From positions 1-64,000 of the forward strand of contig NZ_PXNO01000019.1 of NCBI RefSeq assembly GCF_003007715.1: a DNA stretch of 64,000 bases, read 5' to 3'. The notes beneath the pieces were generated by a model. That model was not told where the DNA came from. It worked only from the letters and a program-made list of their open reading frames with translations, and ran no database searches. Source of the stretch: Marinobacter shengliensis. GTDB taxonomy: Bacteria; Pseudomonadota; Gammaproteobacteria; Pseudomonadales; Oleiphilaceae. Positions 6,683 through 15,292 of the stretch are shown here, piece after piece. A program made the position numbers and the translations under genes. Position 1 is the first letter of the stretch. The number at the start of each line of letters is the position of its first letter.

Positions 6683-7297
6683 TTATGGCTCCAGTCTTTC
6701 CAAACAATTTTCATAATCAATTCCATCACTCGGTGCACCCGTGAGGACAAATCCGCCTCCCATGCCATCGTATGAGACCCTATCAGTATCAAGACAGAGC
6801 GCTCCCTCCGCAGTAATGTCATACGGCGTTCTTACAATGGATTCCGCACCCTCAGGGAAGTCCTCAGGCAAAGGTCGGTTCTGCAGATCGAACTCAATAT
6901 GCCCATCAATGTTAGCCACATCTTCGCCGTCAACACGAGGAGCCAGTCCGTAGGTGGTGTCGGTTAAAAGCTGGGTCGTATGCAGCGCAGGAGAAACACA
7001 GTTGGCGTTATCAAACGCCTGAAGGTATTCGCGCAATTGCCCATTATCGGCGAACGCAATCACCGAGCGACCGTAAATGAGTGAGGTCTGGTCGTCATCA
7101 TTAACAACCTCACACTCCGAAGCCCAACACCCAGCCAGCTCGGTTGCTGTGTCGGTACAATCTGGTTCAGCCACGCGCTCAGTCTTCAGTTCAGCGGTTT
7201 TCTCAAGGCTGGCCTGGTCTTCGTCGCTACCTGATCCACCGCAACCGGAAATCACTGCAGACATAATCAGACACGTTACTACACTAGTGTTGCGCAT
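6683..7297 (-). CDS. Hypothetical lipoprotein (204 aa)
   Basis: 204 residues with a lipoprotein signal peptide: a hydrophobic stretch ending in the lipobox ISGC (Cys19), then a Gly/Ser/Asp-rich linker. The mature part has several Cys residues (CTDTATELAGCWASEC near 47-62, and others near 98, 168 and 198) that could form disulfides in the periplasm. No family was recognised; the GCW...EC and IEFDL patterns resemble periplasmic beta-sandwich proteins of unknown role. The gene lies alone between the two 61-bp repeats, so it may be cargo of an older insertion. Confidence 0.7.
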   Translation of the reverse strand: MRNTSVVTCLIMSAVISGCGGSGSDEDQASLEKTAELKTERVAEPDCTDTATELAGCWASECEVVNDDDQTSLIYGRSVIAFADNGQLREYLQAFDNANCVSPALHTTQLLTDTTYGLAPRVDGEDVANIDGHIEFDLQNRPLPEDFPEGAESIVRTPYDITAEGALCLDTDRVSYDGMGGGFVLTGAPSDGIDYENCLERLEP

Positions 7298-7390
7298 GGT
7301 TCGTTCTTCCCTGAAAAGCTGAATATTGGAAAAGTTGAGGACTTTACTACTAACCGTATTTAGGGAAAAGACCTTTGCATCCTAATCAAG

Positions 7391-7451
7391 AAGGTGTCCA
7401 CAAAGTGTCAACGCAACTGCGGTTTCGAGTGGTTCTGTCTGGATTTCCGAT
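7391..7451. repeat. 61-bp direct repeat, copy B
   Basis: Second copy of the repeat at 6349-6409. The sequence that follows resembles the terminator after the tmRNA-like end, but the roughly 100 bases that contain the RNA fragment in copy A are missing here. This suggests duplication followed by deletion. Confidence 0.8.
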
Positions 7452-7456
7452 AGAGA

Positions 7457-7484
7457 AAAGCCCCCTGATTTCCTAGGCTTTTTT
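7457..7484 (+). terminator. Degenerate copy of the tmRNA-type terminator
   Basis: AAAAGCCCCCTGATTTCCT followed by AGGCTTTTTT parallels the terminator at 6510-6537 with a partly broken stem (AAGCC/GGCTT remains). Its position after repeat copy B supports a duplicated end. Confidence 0.5.
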
Positions 7485-7587
7485 CGTTTTCATACCCCCG
7501 CCCCTTGCCAACCCTTCACCAATCCGTCATGCAATCCTCACTCATTCCCGTTATGGTCGTGTCATTCCAAGCCACACAACCAACGCT

Positions 7588-8184
7588 ATGAACCAGCCCA
7601 ACGACCCAGACAACCTGCAGGAACTCATCGCCCGCATCCGCGACCACACACGTGAGATGGACGAGGTGTCCGTGGGTGACTTGCTGTCAGCTGCAGGCGA
7701 GCGTTCTTTTGGTCCGGTGGTGCTGGTTGCCGGGCTTATCACACTGGCGCCGTTGATTGGCGATATTCCGGGTGTTCCCACGCTGCTGGGGCTTCTGGTA
7801 CTGCTAACGCTGGGGCAGTTGCTGTTTCAGCGGGAGAGCATCTGGATTCCAACGCGGCTTTCAGAACGGCGGATATCACGGGACAAACTGTTCAAGGGGC
7901 TGGACTGGATGGATAGACCCGCACGCAAGCTGGATGACTGGACTCGCCGGCGGCTGACCTTTCTGGTGCGCGGCCCAGGGCAGCTGGCCATGGCAGCGGT
8001 GTGCATGTTGGTATCCCTGGCCATGCCGCTAATGGAATTCATCCCGTTCAGTGCCAATGGCGCCGGGCTGGCGCTGATGGCATTCGGGCTGGCGATTGTT
8101 GCCCGGGACGGCCTTCTCGCTCTGCTGGCACTGGCCTTCACTGGCGGTACCGCCTGGTTTGTGCTGACCAACCTGCCCGGTTGA
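7588..8184 (+). CDS. ExoD-family inner-membrane protein
   Basis: 198 residues. The N-terminal 60 residues contain 'SVGDLLSAAGERSFGPVVLVAGLI...PLIGDIPGVPT', the signature of the ExoD family (exopolysaccharide synthesis protein first described in rhizobia). Four hydrophobic segments follow, around 45-65, 68-86, 135-155 and 165-193. Members are inner-membrane proteins linked loosely to exopolysaccharide or alkaline-pH tolerance, with no defined biochemical activity. The gene stands alone and is the first clear chromosomal gene right of the island. Confidence 0.85.
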   Translation: MNQPNDPDNLQELIARIRDHTREMDEVSVGDLLSAAGERSFGPVVLVAGLITLAPLIGDIPGVPTLLGLLVLLTLGQLLFQRESIWIPTRLSERRISRDKLFKGLDWMDRPARKLDDWTRRRLTFLVRGPGQLAMAAVCMLVSLAMPLMEFIPFSANGAGLALMAFGLAIVARDGLLALLALAFTGGTAWFVLTNLPG

Positions 8185-8338
8185 GACGTCCTCCGCCGGC
8201 ACTCTGTCGTGATCACCGGCCTGTCACCAATTGATACAATTACCCTCACCTGCCCGTGTTGGGAAAACTGCTACTATAGAGACAGGTTATCGTTCGGCGC
8301 TCCATCTCAGGAGCATTTTTGTCTGTAAGGATGCATGC

Positions 8339-9226
8339 ATGTCCAGCAAAGCGAAGCAGTCCCAGAAACTCCTGCTGTTCCGCCTTTTCGGATCGCGCCT
8401 TTTTGGTCTGGGTACGCTCAAGATTCGGGAAATTCTGCCCTTTCAGCGGCTGACCAAGCTGCCCCACAGTCACCATGCGGTTATTGGCACCGCGACGTTC
8501 CGGGGTTCAGCAGTTCCGGTTATTGATATGTCGGCTGCGGTTGGTTATCCGGCGCTGACAAAAGACGAGCAGGCCAAGAGCTCCATCATCGTGACCGACA
8601 TTCAGCGCCAGGAGATTGGTTTTCTGGTGCGCAGTGTGCAACAGATCATCGAGACCGACTGGAAAAGCGTGATGCCGCCACCCAAGGCGCTGGGCACCAA
8701 TGCCTTCATCACGGGCCTGCTGGATGTGGAAGGCGACATCATTCAACTGCTGGATGTGGAGCTGCTGCTGGCGAAGGTGTACCCGGAGTCCCTGGACGCC
8801 GGCGAGGTGGTGCTGTCAGATGTTCAGAGTGAAACCCTGCGCTCCCTGAACATTCTGCTGGTGGATGATTCACAGGTGGCCCGCAAGCAGCTCAGCGATG
8901 TGCTGGACAGCAAAGACATTACCTACCATGTGACCACCAACGGTGACGATGCCCTGCAGGTGCTTCTTAGTCAGGACGAGCGAGGTACTCCGATCGACAT
9001 CCTGGTCAGCGATATCGAGATGCCAGGGCTGGACGGCTACGAACTGACGTTCAATGTTCGCGACAATAACGCCCTGAAACAACCCTACATTATTCTGCAC
9101 ACGTCCCTGAACAGCGAGATGAGCCTGAGCTATGCCAACCAGGTGGGCGCCAACGAGGCGCTCACCAAGTTTGATGCCGAGGAACTGATGGAGGCAATGC
9201 TGAGAGGGGCCGAGCAAGCCAGTTAA
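8339..9226 (+). CDS. cheV: CheV-type chemotaxis coupling protein (CheW + receiver)
   Basis: 295 residues. The first 155 residues are a CheW domain (LFRLFGSRLFGLGTLKIREIL, then VIGTATFRGSAVPVIDMSAAVG). The C-terminal 120 residues are a receiver domain with the acidic pair and phospho-Asp (LLVDDSQVARKQL, VSDIEMPGLDG) and Lys in ALTKFDAEEL. The start at 8339 was chosen for a TAAGG box 8 nt upstream; an earlier Met at 8231 lacks this. CheV scaffolds couple receptors to CheA and adapt signalling by phosphorylation. It overlaps the convergent lipoprotein gene by 4 bp. Confidence 0.9.
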   Translation: MSSKAKQSQKLLLFRLFGSRLFGLGTLKIREILPFQRLTKLPHSHHAVIGTATFRGSAVPVIDMSAAVGYPALTKDEQAKSSIIVTDIQRQEIGFLVRSVQQIIETDWKSVMPPPKALGTNAFITGLLDVEGDIIQLLDVELLLAKVYPESLDAGEVVLSDVQSETLRSLNILLVDDSQVARKQLSDVLDSKDITYHVTTNGDDALQVLLSQDERGTPIDILVSDIEMPGLDGYELTFNVRDNNALKQPYIILHTSLNSEMSLSYANQVGANEALTKFDAEELMEAMLRGAEQAS

Positions 9227-10086
9227 GGCCGAATGTCTTCGATGAAGGCTTCGGCGTCGGCCCGCATTTCGGCAAGTTTTTCGTTCAGCTCTTCCTGATA
9301 CCGGTTGAGCGTTTCCCGGCTGAGCCGGCTGAAGCGCTCAGCGGTTTCCGCAATGGTGCGGCTGGCATTGGCCAGGGCCTTGAGGGTGGGCTCGCTCAAT
9401 TCGTCTGCCTGCCGCCCAAGGTCCCGTGCGGTCTGCTCCATGATAGCCTGGTCGTCGGCGGATTCAGGTTGATCATCCTTGAGTGCCTCGTCAAGCGAAC
9501 GCTCAAGGGCGCGCATGGATTCCTGCAATCGCCGGGCAAAATCCTCCATTGCGCTCTCAGCCCTTCGGCTCATCTCGTCAGAGTAGGTTTCCAGGTCTCT
9601 GGCCAACTGCTCCATTTTGTCTTCAAGCTCGCTGCTTGAAGAGGAAAAGGTCGCACTGAGCCTCTGCCCCAGCCGGCTCAACTCACCCATGATGTTACTG
9701 AACGGGGACGGGTTCAGTATGGCCTCCCCTGTGCGCTGATAGTCCACCAGCCACTGGTCCTGCTCCCGCACCAGATAGGTGGTCAGTTCCAGCCGTTCTC
9801 CGCCGGAGCGTTCTTCCGCCGGTAGGCGGGTAACGATCGTTGCTTCACGCTCATCAATAACAACCCGGCCAAAGGAAGGAACGGCGTTGGCCCAGCTTCG
9901 CTGGTAGCCGTCAACGTCACGGGGGTCGTCCAGTGTGGAGAATCTCACCACGTCACCTGCGTCGTTGTCGGCCATGGCCTGCCAAAAAGCCGCTGCCACT
10001 TCCTGGGGCGTTTCAGGCTTGCTGCAGCCGGTTATCACCAGCACAACGAGCGCCATCAAAAATCCATGAACACCAAGACGAATCAT
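9223..10086 (-). CDS. Coiled-coil lipoprotein with N-terminal DUF4878-like domain (287 aa)
   Basis: 287 residues. The signal peptide ends at a lipobox (VITGC, Cys21). Residues about 25-125 form a small alpha/beta domain starting 'PQEVAAAFWQAMADNDAGDVVRFS', a pattern typical of NTF2-like lipoprotein domains. From about 140 to the end the protein is almost entirely charged heptads (LEDKMEQLARDLETYSDEM... and LNRYQEELNEKLAEMRADAEAF), predicting a long coiled coil in the periplasm. No function is known. AAGGTG precedes the ATG. The neighbouring genes give no functional hint. Confidence 0.75.
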   Translation of the reverse strand: MIRLGVHGFLMALVVLVITGCSKPETPQEVAAAFWQAMADNDAGDVVRFSTLDDPRDVDGYQRSWANAVPSFGRVVIDEREATIVTRLPAEERSGGERLELTTYLVREQDQWLVDYQRTGEAILNPSPFSNIMGELSRLGQRLSATFSSSSSELEDKMEQLARDLETYSDEMSRRAESAMEDFARRLQESMRALERSLDEALKDDQPESADDQAIMEQTARDLGRQADELSEPTLKALANASRTIAETAERFSRLSRETLNRYQEELNEKLAEMRADAEAFIEDIRP

Positions 10087-10130
10087 TCATCAGCACCTTG
10101 CATACAATACTTTCTGGCATCATACACGCG

Positions 10131-11801
10131 TCACAGCCGACAGGTCAGTTCCGCCAGTTCCTCATCAAACACCCTCCGGTTCTCACTGTAATCCACTGGC
10201 ACATCCACCAGGTGGACACCGCCCTCGGCCAGGGCGCTTTCCAAGGTAGGGTGAAGGTCCTCTGTCCGGGTTACGCGGTGCCCTTTGGCGCCGTAGGACT
10301 GGGCATAGGTGACAAAATCCGGGTTGCGGTAATCCAGGCCATAATCGGCATAGCCTTCCTGGCCCTGCTTCCACTTGATCATGCCATAGGCGCTGTCATT
10401 AATGATCAGCACCACCAGGTTAAGTTTTAGGCGGACTGCAGTCTCCAGCTCCTGGCTGTTCATCATGAAGCCGCCGTCACCGCAGATGGCCATCACCTTC
10501 AGATGCGGGTACAGCATGGCCGCCATCATCCCGCTGGGCAGGCCGGCTCCCATGGATGCCAGGGCGTTGTCCAACAGCACGGTGTTGTTGTCGTAGGCCG
10601 GATAGTTTCGGGCAAACCAGAGCTTGTACATGCCATTATCCAGGGCAATGATGCCGTCGTCGGGCATCACCTGGCGCACATCGTGGACAATCCGCTGGGG
10701 AATCACCGGGAACCGGCCATCTTCCGCCCGTTCCTGCAAATGCGCATCCACAGCCTTTTTGACCTCCATCAGACCGGCGAAGTCATGGTTCGCACACTGG
10801 CCACAGTGCTCGGCCAGATACTCGACGCTGTTTGCAATATCGCCGACCACTTCATGCTGGGGAAAGTACACTGGGTCGACATCCGCAGCACTGAAATTCA
10901 CGTGGATGACTTTTTTGCCGCCGGGGGTCATAAAAAATGGCGGCTTTTCTACCACATCGTGGCCCACGTTGATCACCAGGTCAGCCCGGTCTATGGCGCA
11001 GTGCACAAAGTCACCGGCAGACAGCGCAGCGTTGCCCAGGTATCCGGGGTGGCGTTCGTCGACCACGCCCTTGCCCATCTGGGTGGTGAAGAAGGGAATG
11101 CCGGTTACGTTCACCAGGTGCAGCAAGGCCTGGGATACCCGTTTGCGGTTGGCGCCGGCACCGATCATGATCAATGGGTGTCTAGCCTCGCGCAGCATGT
11201 CGCAGGCCATTTCCAGGCTCTTCCGGCTGGCCGAGGGCCGGCGGGCGTCACTGGGCTGGAAGATGTGGGTGTCGCGGGCCGGTTGCTCCGCTGCGATGTC
11301 CTCGGGTAACTCGAGATGAACGGCACCCGGGCGCTCTTCCGAGGCAAGACGGAAGGCCTCCCGGACTTTCGCGGGAATGGTATTGGCATTGCTGATTTGC
11401 CGGGTGTATTTGGTCAGAGGGCGCATCAGGTCCACCACGTCCAGAATCTGGAACAGGCCCTGTTTTGAGGATTTGATCGGCTTCTGCCCGGAAATCATCA
11501 TCATCGGCATACCACCCAGCTGGGCGTAAGCAGCGGCGGTCACCAGGTTAGTGGCGCCGGGGCCAAGTGTGGACAGGCAAACGCCCACCTGCCCGGTAAG
11601 CCGCCCGTAGGTGGCCGCCATAAAGCCTGCGGCCTGTTCATGGCGATTGAGCACCAGTTCGATGCTGGAGTTCCTGAGGGCATCCAGAAAGGCCAGGTTT
11701 TCCTCACCTGGCACGGCGAAAATGTACTTAACGCCCTCGTTTTCCAGCGCGCGGATGAACAATTCAGCGCCATTACCGACGGGTTGTTGCTCTTTAGCCA
11801 T
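10131..11801 (-). CDS. Thiamine-diphosphate enzyme, acetolactate synthase-like
   Basis: 556 residues with the three domains of the ALS/pyruvate oxidase family: the N-terminal pyrimidine-binding domain with the catalytic Glu in NRHEQAAGFMAATYGRLTG (about residue 56), a central Rossmann-like domain, and a C-terminal PP domain with GDGGFMMNSQELETAVRL...NDSAYGMI, the GDG-N metal/ThDP motif. It resembles the stand-alone AlsS-type large subunits that need no regulatory subunit. It is the last gene of an operon with an ATP-grasp ligase and a papain-like protein (30-bp gap), which suggests a specialised rather than branched-chain amino acid role. The acceptor substrate is unknown. Confidence 0.85.
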   Translation of the reverse strand: MAKEQQPVGNGAELFIRALENEGVKYIFAVPGEENLAFLDALRNSSIELVLNRHEQAAGFMAATYGRLTGQVGVCLSTLGPGATNLVTAAAYAQLGGMPMMMISGQKPIKSSKQGLFQILDVVDLMRPLTKYTRQISNANTIPAKVREAFRLASEERPGAVHLELPEDIAAEQPARDTHIFQPSDARRPSASRKSLEMACDMLREARHPLIMIGAGANRKRVSQALLHLVNVTGIPFFTTQMGKGVVDERHPGYLGNAALSAGDFVHCAIDRADLVINVGHDVVEKPPFFMTPGGKKVIHVNFSAADVDPVYFPQHEVVGDIANSVEYLAEHCGQCANHDFAGLMEVKKAVDAHLQERAEDGRFPVIPQRIVHDVRQVMPDDGIIALDNGMYKLWFARNYPAYDNNTVLLDNALASMGAGLPSGMMAAMLYPHLKVMAICGDGGFMMNSQELETAVRLKLNLVVLIINDSAYGMIKWKQGQEGYADYGLDYRNPDFVTYAQSYGAKGHRVTRTEDLHPTLESALAEGGVHLVDVPVDYSENRRVFDEELAELTCRL

Positions 11802-11831
11802 GCTCGCCCTCGTGATCAGTGAGTTTCTGGA

Positions 11832-13856
11832 TCAATCGGTTCTCGGTGGTTCCGCTTGCAGGGTATCTGCGGGCACCCGGTCTACTCCCCAACTACGGTA
11901 CACTCCGTCTATTACGCGACCGAGCTCGTCGTCGTTCACTTCGGCAGGCTCACCGCGCTCCAGTGGGTCGTAATGGTAGATGTACAGGCGAGAAGTGAAC
12001 TGTTCAAACGGCAGCGAAGATTCCCCGAAGCGCTCACCAAAGCCAGAAGTGCTGACCTGCACACCGTCGCCCCAGTTCTGGCCGCTGTCGTTGTTCGGAT
12101 TGAAGAAATACACCCGCATCTCACTGTCCGGGTCCAGCGCAACCCGGAGAATGGTAATTGCATGCCAGCCAATGAAGCGGGCTGCGCTGTCGGTAACCGC
12201 GATACCGGCCGGCTGAGGGTGAATCAATGGCTGGTTGCCGTTGTAGTACGGGTGGTAACTGGCATAGAAGTAGCGGATAAAGCCTTCGAGGTCGGTCAGT
12301 TTTCCGGTGGCCACGTCGACGTTGATGGCAAAGCCCCGGCCAGCGGACCAACCATGAAATTCCGGGTTAACCCACTTATGGGGGTCGCCTTCACGGCCTA
12401 TGCATAGCCGCCCCATTTCGGCGTATATGCGGTCAAGATGCGGCACAACAATCAGAGACACCGGGTCCAGATCCAGAGTCACCTCTGACGCCACGCCCCC
12501 CAAGCTCTGGGCGGATGACACCGGCTGCCCCTCAAAGTGCATGACAATCTCATTGTCCCGGGCGGCCCAGGCCACCATCTGCAGCAGGTAGTCCGGATCA
12601 TTGTAGGCCCACATGGACAATGCCCGGGCAGACTGGCAGGTAGGATTATTACCCTGCCCGACCCCCAACGGCTGGCCCAGCATGTTCAACACGCCCTGAA
12701 TCAACCAGGCTGAGGGGTTTGGCTGATAGCCATAGGCAAATTGCAAACGCTCGTAGGCTTGTGGGCACAGCGATAGCCGTAACTGGCGCCAGAGCGCCGG
12801 TGCCACCGGGGGCTGGTATAGAATGCCTCGCTCAAGCAGCAGTGCCAGGCCATACAACCCCTGCGCGGTCTCAGGAAATGCGGACTCGAGGATCAGGGCG
12901 TGCGCCAACTCCCGGTAGCACAGCAGGCAATCGCGGCCAGTGCTGGATAACCCCAGCGCGTCGCTCAGCAATGAATCCTGACCGTCCAGAATATAGCGCA
13001 CGAAAACCGCGTGGTAAGGCGAAACCAGCCCCGTGTCATGCATGGAGCGCGCAAACCCGGTCGCTTCGTTCTGCAAGGCCGAGTTGTCCATCGTCTCCAG
13101 GCGCTGCTGGTAGATCGTGATGCCGGGGTCTTCGCTACAGGCCCGGGTTGGGCCATAGAGACTGGAAATCAGCCGATCCGCCCCCCGGCCTGCGGTTCCC
13201 AGATCAGCATTGGGCTCTGCCCGGCAGATGGCAATCTGGGTAATCATCCTGCGCACGTCGCTGACGCGGATCGGCCGCTGCTCGAGTATCCGCCAGATCT
13301 CTTCGATCAGGCTGTCGATCACATGCTCATAACCGATGTGTCTGGCCACATATTGAACCAGCGCCTGCGCAATGAGAGCCAGTTTGCCCTGTTCGCGCTC
13401 GGCTTCGCCGGTCATTCCAAACAGCAATCCAAGATTGATGGCCAGCACCTGGGTCAGGTAATGATGCGCTTGTTCCGCTGACACGCCCGTATGCAGGTAA
13501 TCTCCCTTGGCCACGGCCAGCAGGCGCAACTCGCTCAGAGCTTCGATAACCACCGTGTCGGCGTTCGGGCTTTGCAGGGAATAGGTGGTCAGCGAAGGTA
13601 ACAAGATGGAGGGATCGGCCCAGTCAGTGCCTGCGAAAACCCCGGCCTGTTCGAGCTTCCGGGATCGCGCTTCAATGACCTCACAACCACCCGGTTGCAG
13701 CAGTACCCGCCGGGCAAGGTCGAACAGCTTCGGGAGCTTGCCGGCCTTTGCAAACGGCCGGCTCTCCTCGAGAGCCACAATGGACTCGTCCAGTTTTTGC
13801 ACCAGCCTGTCTATATTGACAGTTGGCACCTGGCTGGCCGGTTGGTGATCACTCAA
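11832..13856 (-). CDS. Uncharacterised 674-aa protein with papain-like catalytic residues
   Basis: 674 residues, no signal peptide. Residues 1-380 look all-helical. From about 395 a papain-like set appears: Gln401 and Cys407 in GQGNNPTCQSARALSMW (the Q-x5-C spacing of papain and C39 enzymes), His565 in GWHAITILRVAL, and Asn586 in YFFNPNND. The start is TTG at 13856 with GAGGA upstream. It is the middle gene of three, 52 bp after the ATP-grasp gene and 30 bp before the ThDP enzyme. A cysteine peptidase, amidase or transglutaminase/acyltransferase activity is inferred from the residue pattern; I do not recognise a named family. Confidence 0.75.
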   Translation of the reverse strand: MSDHQPASQVPTVNIDRLVQKLDESIVALEESRPFAKAGKLPKLFDLARRVLLQPGGCEVIEARSRKLEQAGVFAGTDWADPSILLPSLTTYSLQSPNADTVVIEALSELRLLAVAKGDYLHTGVSAEQAHHYLTQVLAINLGLLFGMTGEAEREQGKLALIAQALVQYVARHIGYEHVIDSLIEEIWRILEQRPIRVSDVRRMITQIAICRAEPNADLGTAGRGADRLISSLYGPTRACSEDPGITIYQQRLETMDNSALQNEATGFARSMHDTGLVSPYHAVFVRYILDGQDSLLSDALGLSSTGRDCLLCYRELAHALILESAFPETAQGLYGLALLLERGILYQPPVAPALWRQLRLSLCPQAYERLQFAYGYQPNPSAWLIQGVLNMLGQPLGVGQGNNPTCQSARALSMWAYNDPDYLLQMVAWAARDNEIVMHFEGQPVSSAQSLGGVASEVTLDLDPVSLIVVPHLDRIYAEMGRLCIGREGDPHKWVNPEFHGWSAGRGFAINVDVATGKLTDLEGFIRYFYASYHPYYNGNQPLIHPQPAGIAVTDSAARFIGWHAITILRVALDPDSEMRVYFFNPNNDSGQNWGDGVQVSTSGFGERFGESSLPFEQFTSRLYIYHYDPLERGEPAEVNDDELGRVIDGVYRSWGVDRVPADTLQAEPPRTD

Positions 13857-13908
13857 ACGAGGTTCCTCAGGGCCTGCATCAAACCCTTTCCGTTAATGCA
13901 TTCCTTGA

Positions 13909-15141
13909 TTATACATAGAAATCGAGCTCTTCCTGATGTTTGAGCAGATCCCTCAGAACATAGGGATCCTCACCGAAGAAATACACCAGGCCCCAGTGGG
14001 TACCAAAGGCGGTGCGTTTGGTCACCGTTTCTTCGAGCGGTGGCGTCAATTCGTGGGACTCGAAGTAGTCGTGGCTTTCGGTCTCCTCCGGGATCTCCAG
14101 GCGGCTGACCACACGGCGGCGTGGGTATACCCCGAAGCAGCCAGCATAGCCCTTGGCGTCCACCACCTCTTTCGGGAAGAAGGCTTTGATTTCCTCTTCC
14201 GTGGTTTTCGGGTCAAAGGCCATGATCAATCCTTGATAGGCATTGAAGCCATAGGCACGCTCAAGCAGTTCGAACACTTTGAAGCCAGGGGGGCGGTAGG
14301 CCACTTCGCCAAAGTACATGGTGCCATCACTGGTCACGAAGTATTCCGGGTGGACAAAGCCGAAGTCGATATCGAAGGTTTTGATCAGCTTTTCGATCTC
14401 TGCCGTGATCTGTGCCCGGTATTTCTCAAGGTCCGGTGTGGCCGGAACGAACACGGAATAGCCGAGCGTAACGTACTCGGAAATATTAAGAAAACAGATC
14501 TTGCCGTTGTGAATCCAGGCTTCTACGGCAAACTCCCAGCCGTCCAGGTGGGACTCCATCAACACCGGAAATTCCTCATCGGGAATGGTGTCCACTTCAT
14601 CCGGGGTACGAATCACTCGATGACCGAGGCAGCCGGCCTTATCAAATGCTTTGAGGTGGATCGGATCGTTTGGGTCGCCATCCAGCTTCAACAACGTCTG
14701 GTTGACCCGTTTCAGGAACCGAACCACATCTTCCCGGTCGTGGGCTTCCTCGAAGATGCCAACACGAATGCCGCCAAGCTGGGCGCGGCGCTTCATCAGG
14801 GCCTTGTCGCGCAGCAGCATTGCTTGTCCGAAGAGCCTTGGATTATTCATTAATACCGAATTGATGGCTCCGGCCCACTCGACGGTCTCTTCAAACAGTG
14901 GGATGGCTACGTCTACGCCCATGTCCTTCAATGTCTGGGCGATCTCAAACGAACGATCATTGAGGCGTTCGAAGTTCCAGGGAACATAAGGAATGTTGTG
15001 TTCCTGGCAGTAAGGTTCTGCCCAATCCGGAGCAACTACCACATAGCGGCGGTCGAATTTGTCCGCCGCCTCTACAGCATTCAGGCTCCAGCCCAGCAGG
15101 GCGACATACCCTTTGTCGGGATTATAGTTCTGTTCAGTCAC
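13909..15141 (-). CDS. ATP-grasp carboxylate-amine ligase-like protein (410 aa)
   Basis: 410 residues with an ATP-grasp layout: an N-terminal pre-ATP-grasp Rossmann-like domain (YVALLGWSLNAVEAADKF), an ATP-binding part with Lys in LLRDKALMKRRAQLGGIR and KAFDKAGCLGHRVI, and a C-terminal metal-binding part (FGFVHPEYFVTSDGTMYFGEVAYRP, in which Glu and the Asn/Tyr position coordinate Mg-ATP). It starts with GTG at 15141, 6 nt after an AGGAG box. Such enzymes join a carboxylate to an amine or thiol via an acyl phosphate. As first gene of the three-gene operon it may make the substrate of the papain-like protein. The exact substrates are unknown. Confidence 0.8.
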   Translation of the reverse strand: MTEQNYNPDKGYVALLGWSLNAVEAADKFDRRYVVVAPDWAEPYCQEHNIPYVPWNFERLNDRSFEIAQTLKDMGVDVAIPLFEETVEWAGAINSVLMNNPRLFGQAMLLRDKALMKRRAQLGGIRVGIFEEAHDREDVVRFLKRVNQTLLKLDGDPNDPIHLKAFDKAGCLGHRVIRTPDEVDTIPDEEFPVLMESHLDGWEFAVEAWIHNGKICFLNISEYVTLGYSVFVPATPDLEKYRAQITAEIEKLIKTFDIDFGFVHPEYFVTSDGTMYFGEVAYRPPGFKVFELLERAYGFNAYQGLIMAFDPKTTEEEIKAFFPKEVVDAKGYAGCFGVYPRRRVVSRLEIPEETESHDYFESHELTPPLEETVTKRTAFGTHWGLVYFFGEDPYVLRDLLKHQEELDFYV

Positions 15142-15221
15142 AGCGCTCTCCTCGTCAGGGTTGGCCTTTCAGCCTGCACCTGTTAGCTGAAAATCGCAAC
15201 TTTTGGGCAGAACGACGTCAA

Positions 15222-15258
15222 ACAAAAACGGGCGCCAGAACCAAATCTGGAGCCCGTT
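15222..15258 (-). terminator. Intrinsic terminator of mqo
   Basis: Stem AACGGGC-GCCAGA pairing with TCTGG-AGCCCGTT around an ACCAAA loop. Read on the minus strand it ends in a T-rich tail. It lies between the mqo stop and the start of the ATP-grasp gene, so the three-gene operon begins its own transcript. Confidence 0.75.
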
Positions 15259-15292
15259 AAAGAGACAGCCTGAGTGTATCAATCGGTGCCGA

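Noticed and set aside
10503-11309. Plus-strand open frame opposite the thiamine-diphosphate enzyme
   Set aside because: Shadow of the minus-strand coding region; no domain or ribosome site, and His/Val-rich composition typical of antisense frames.
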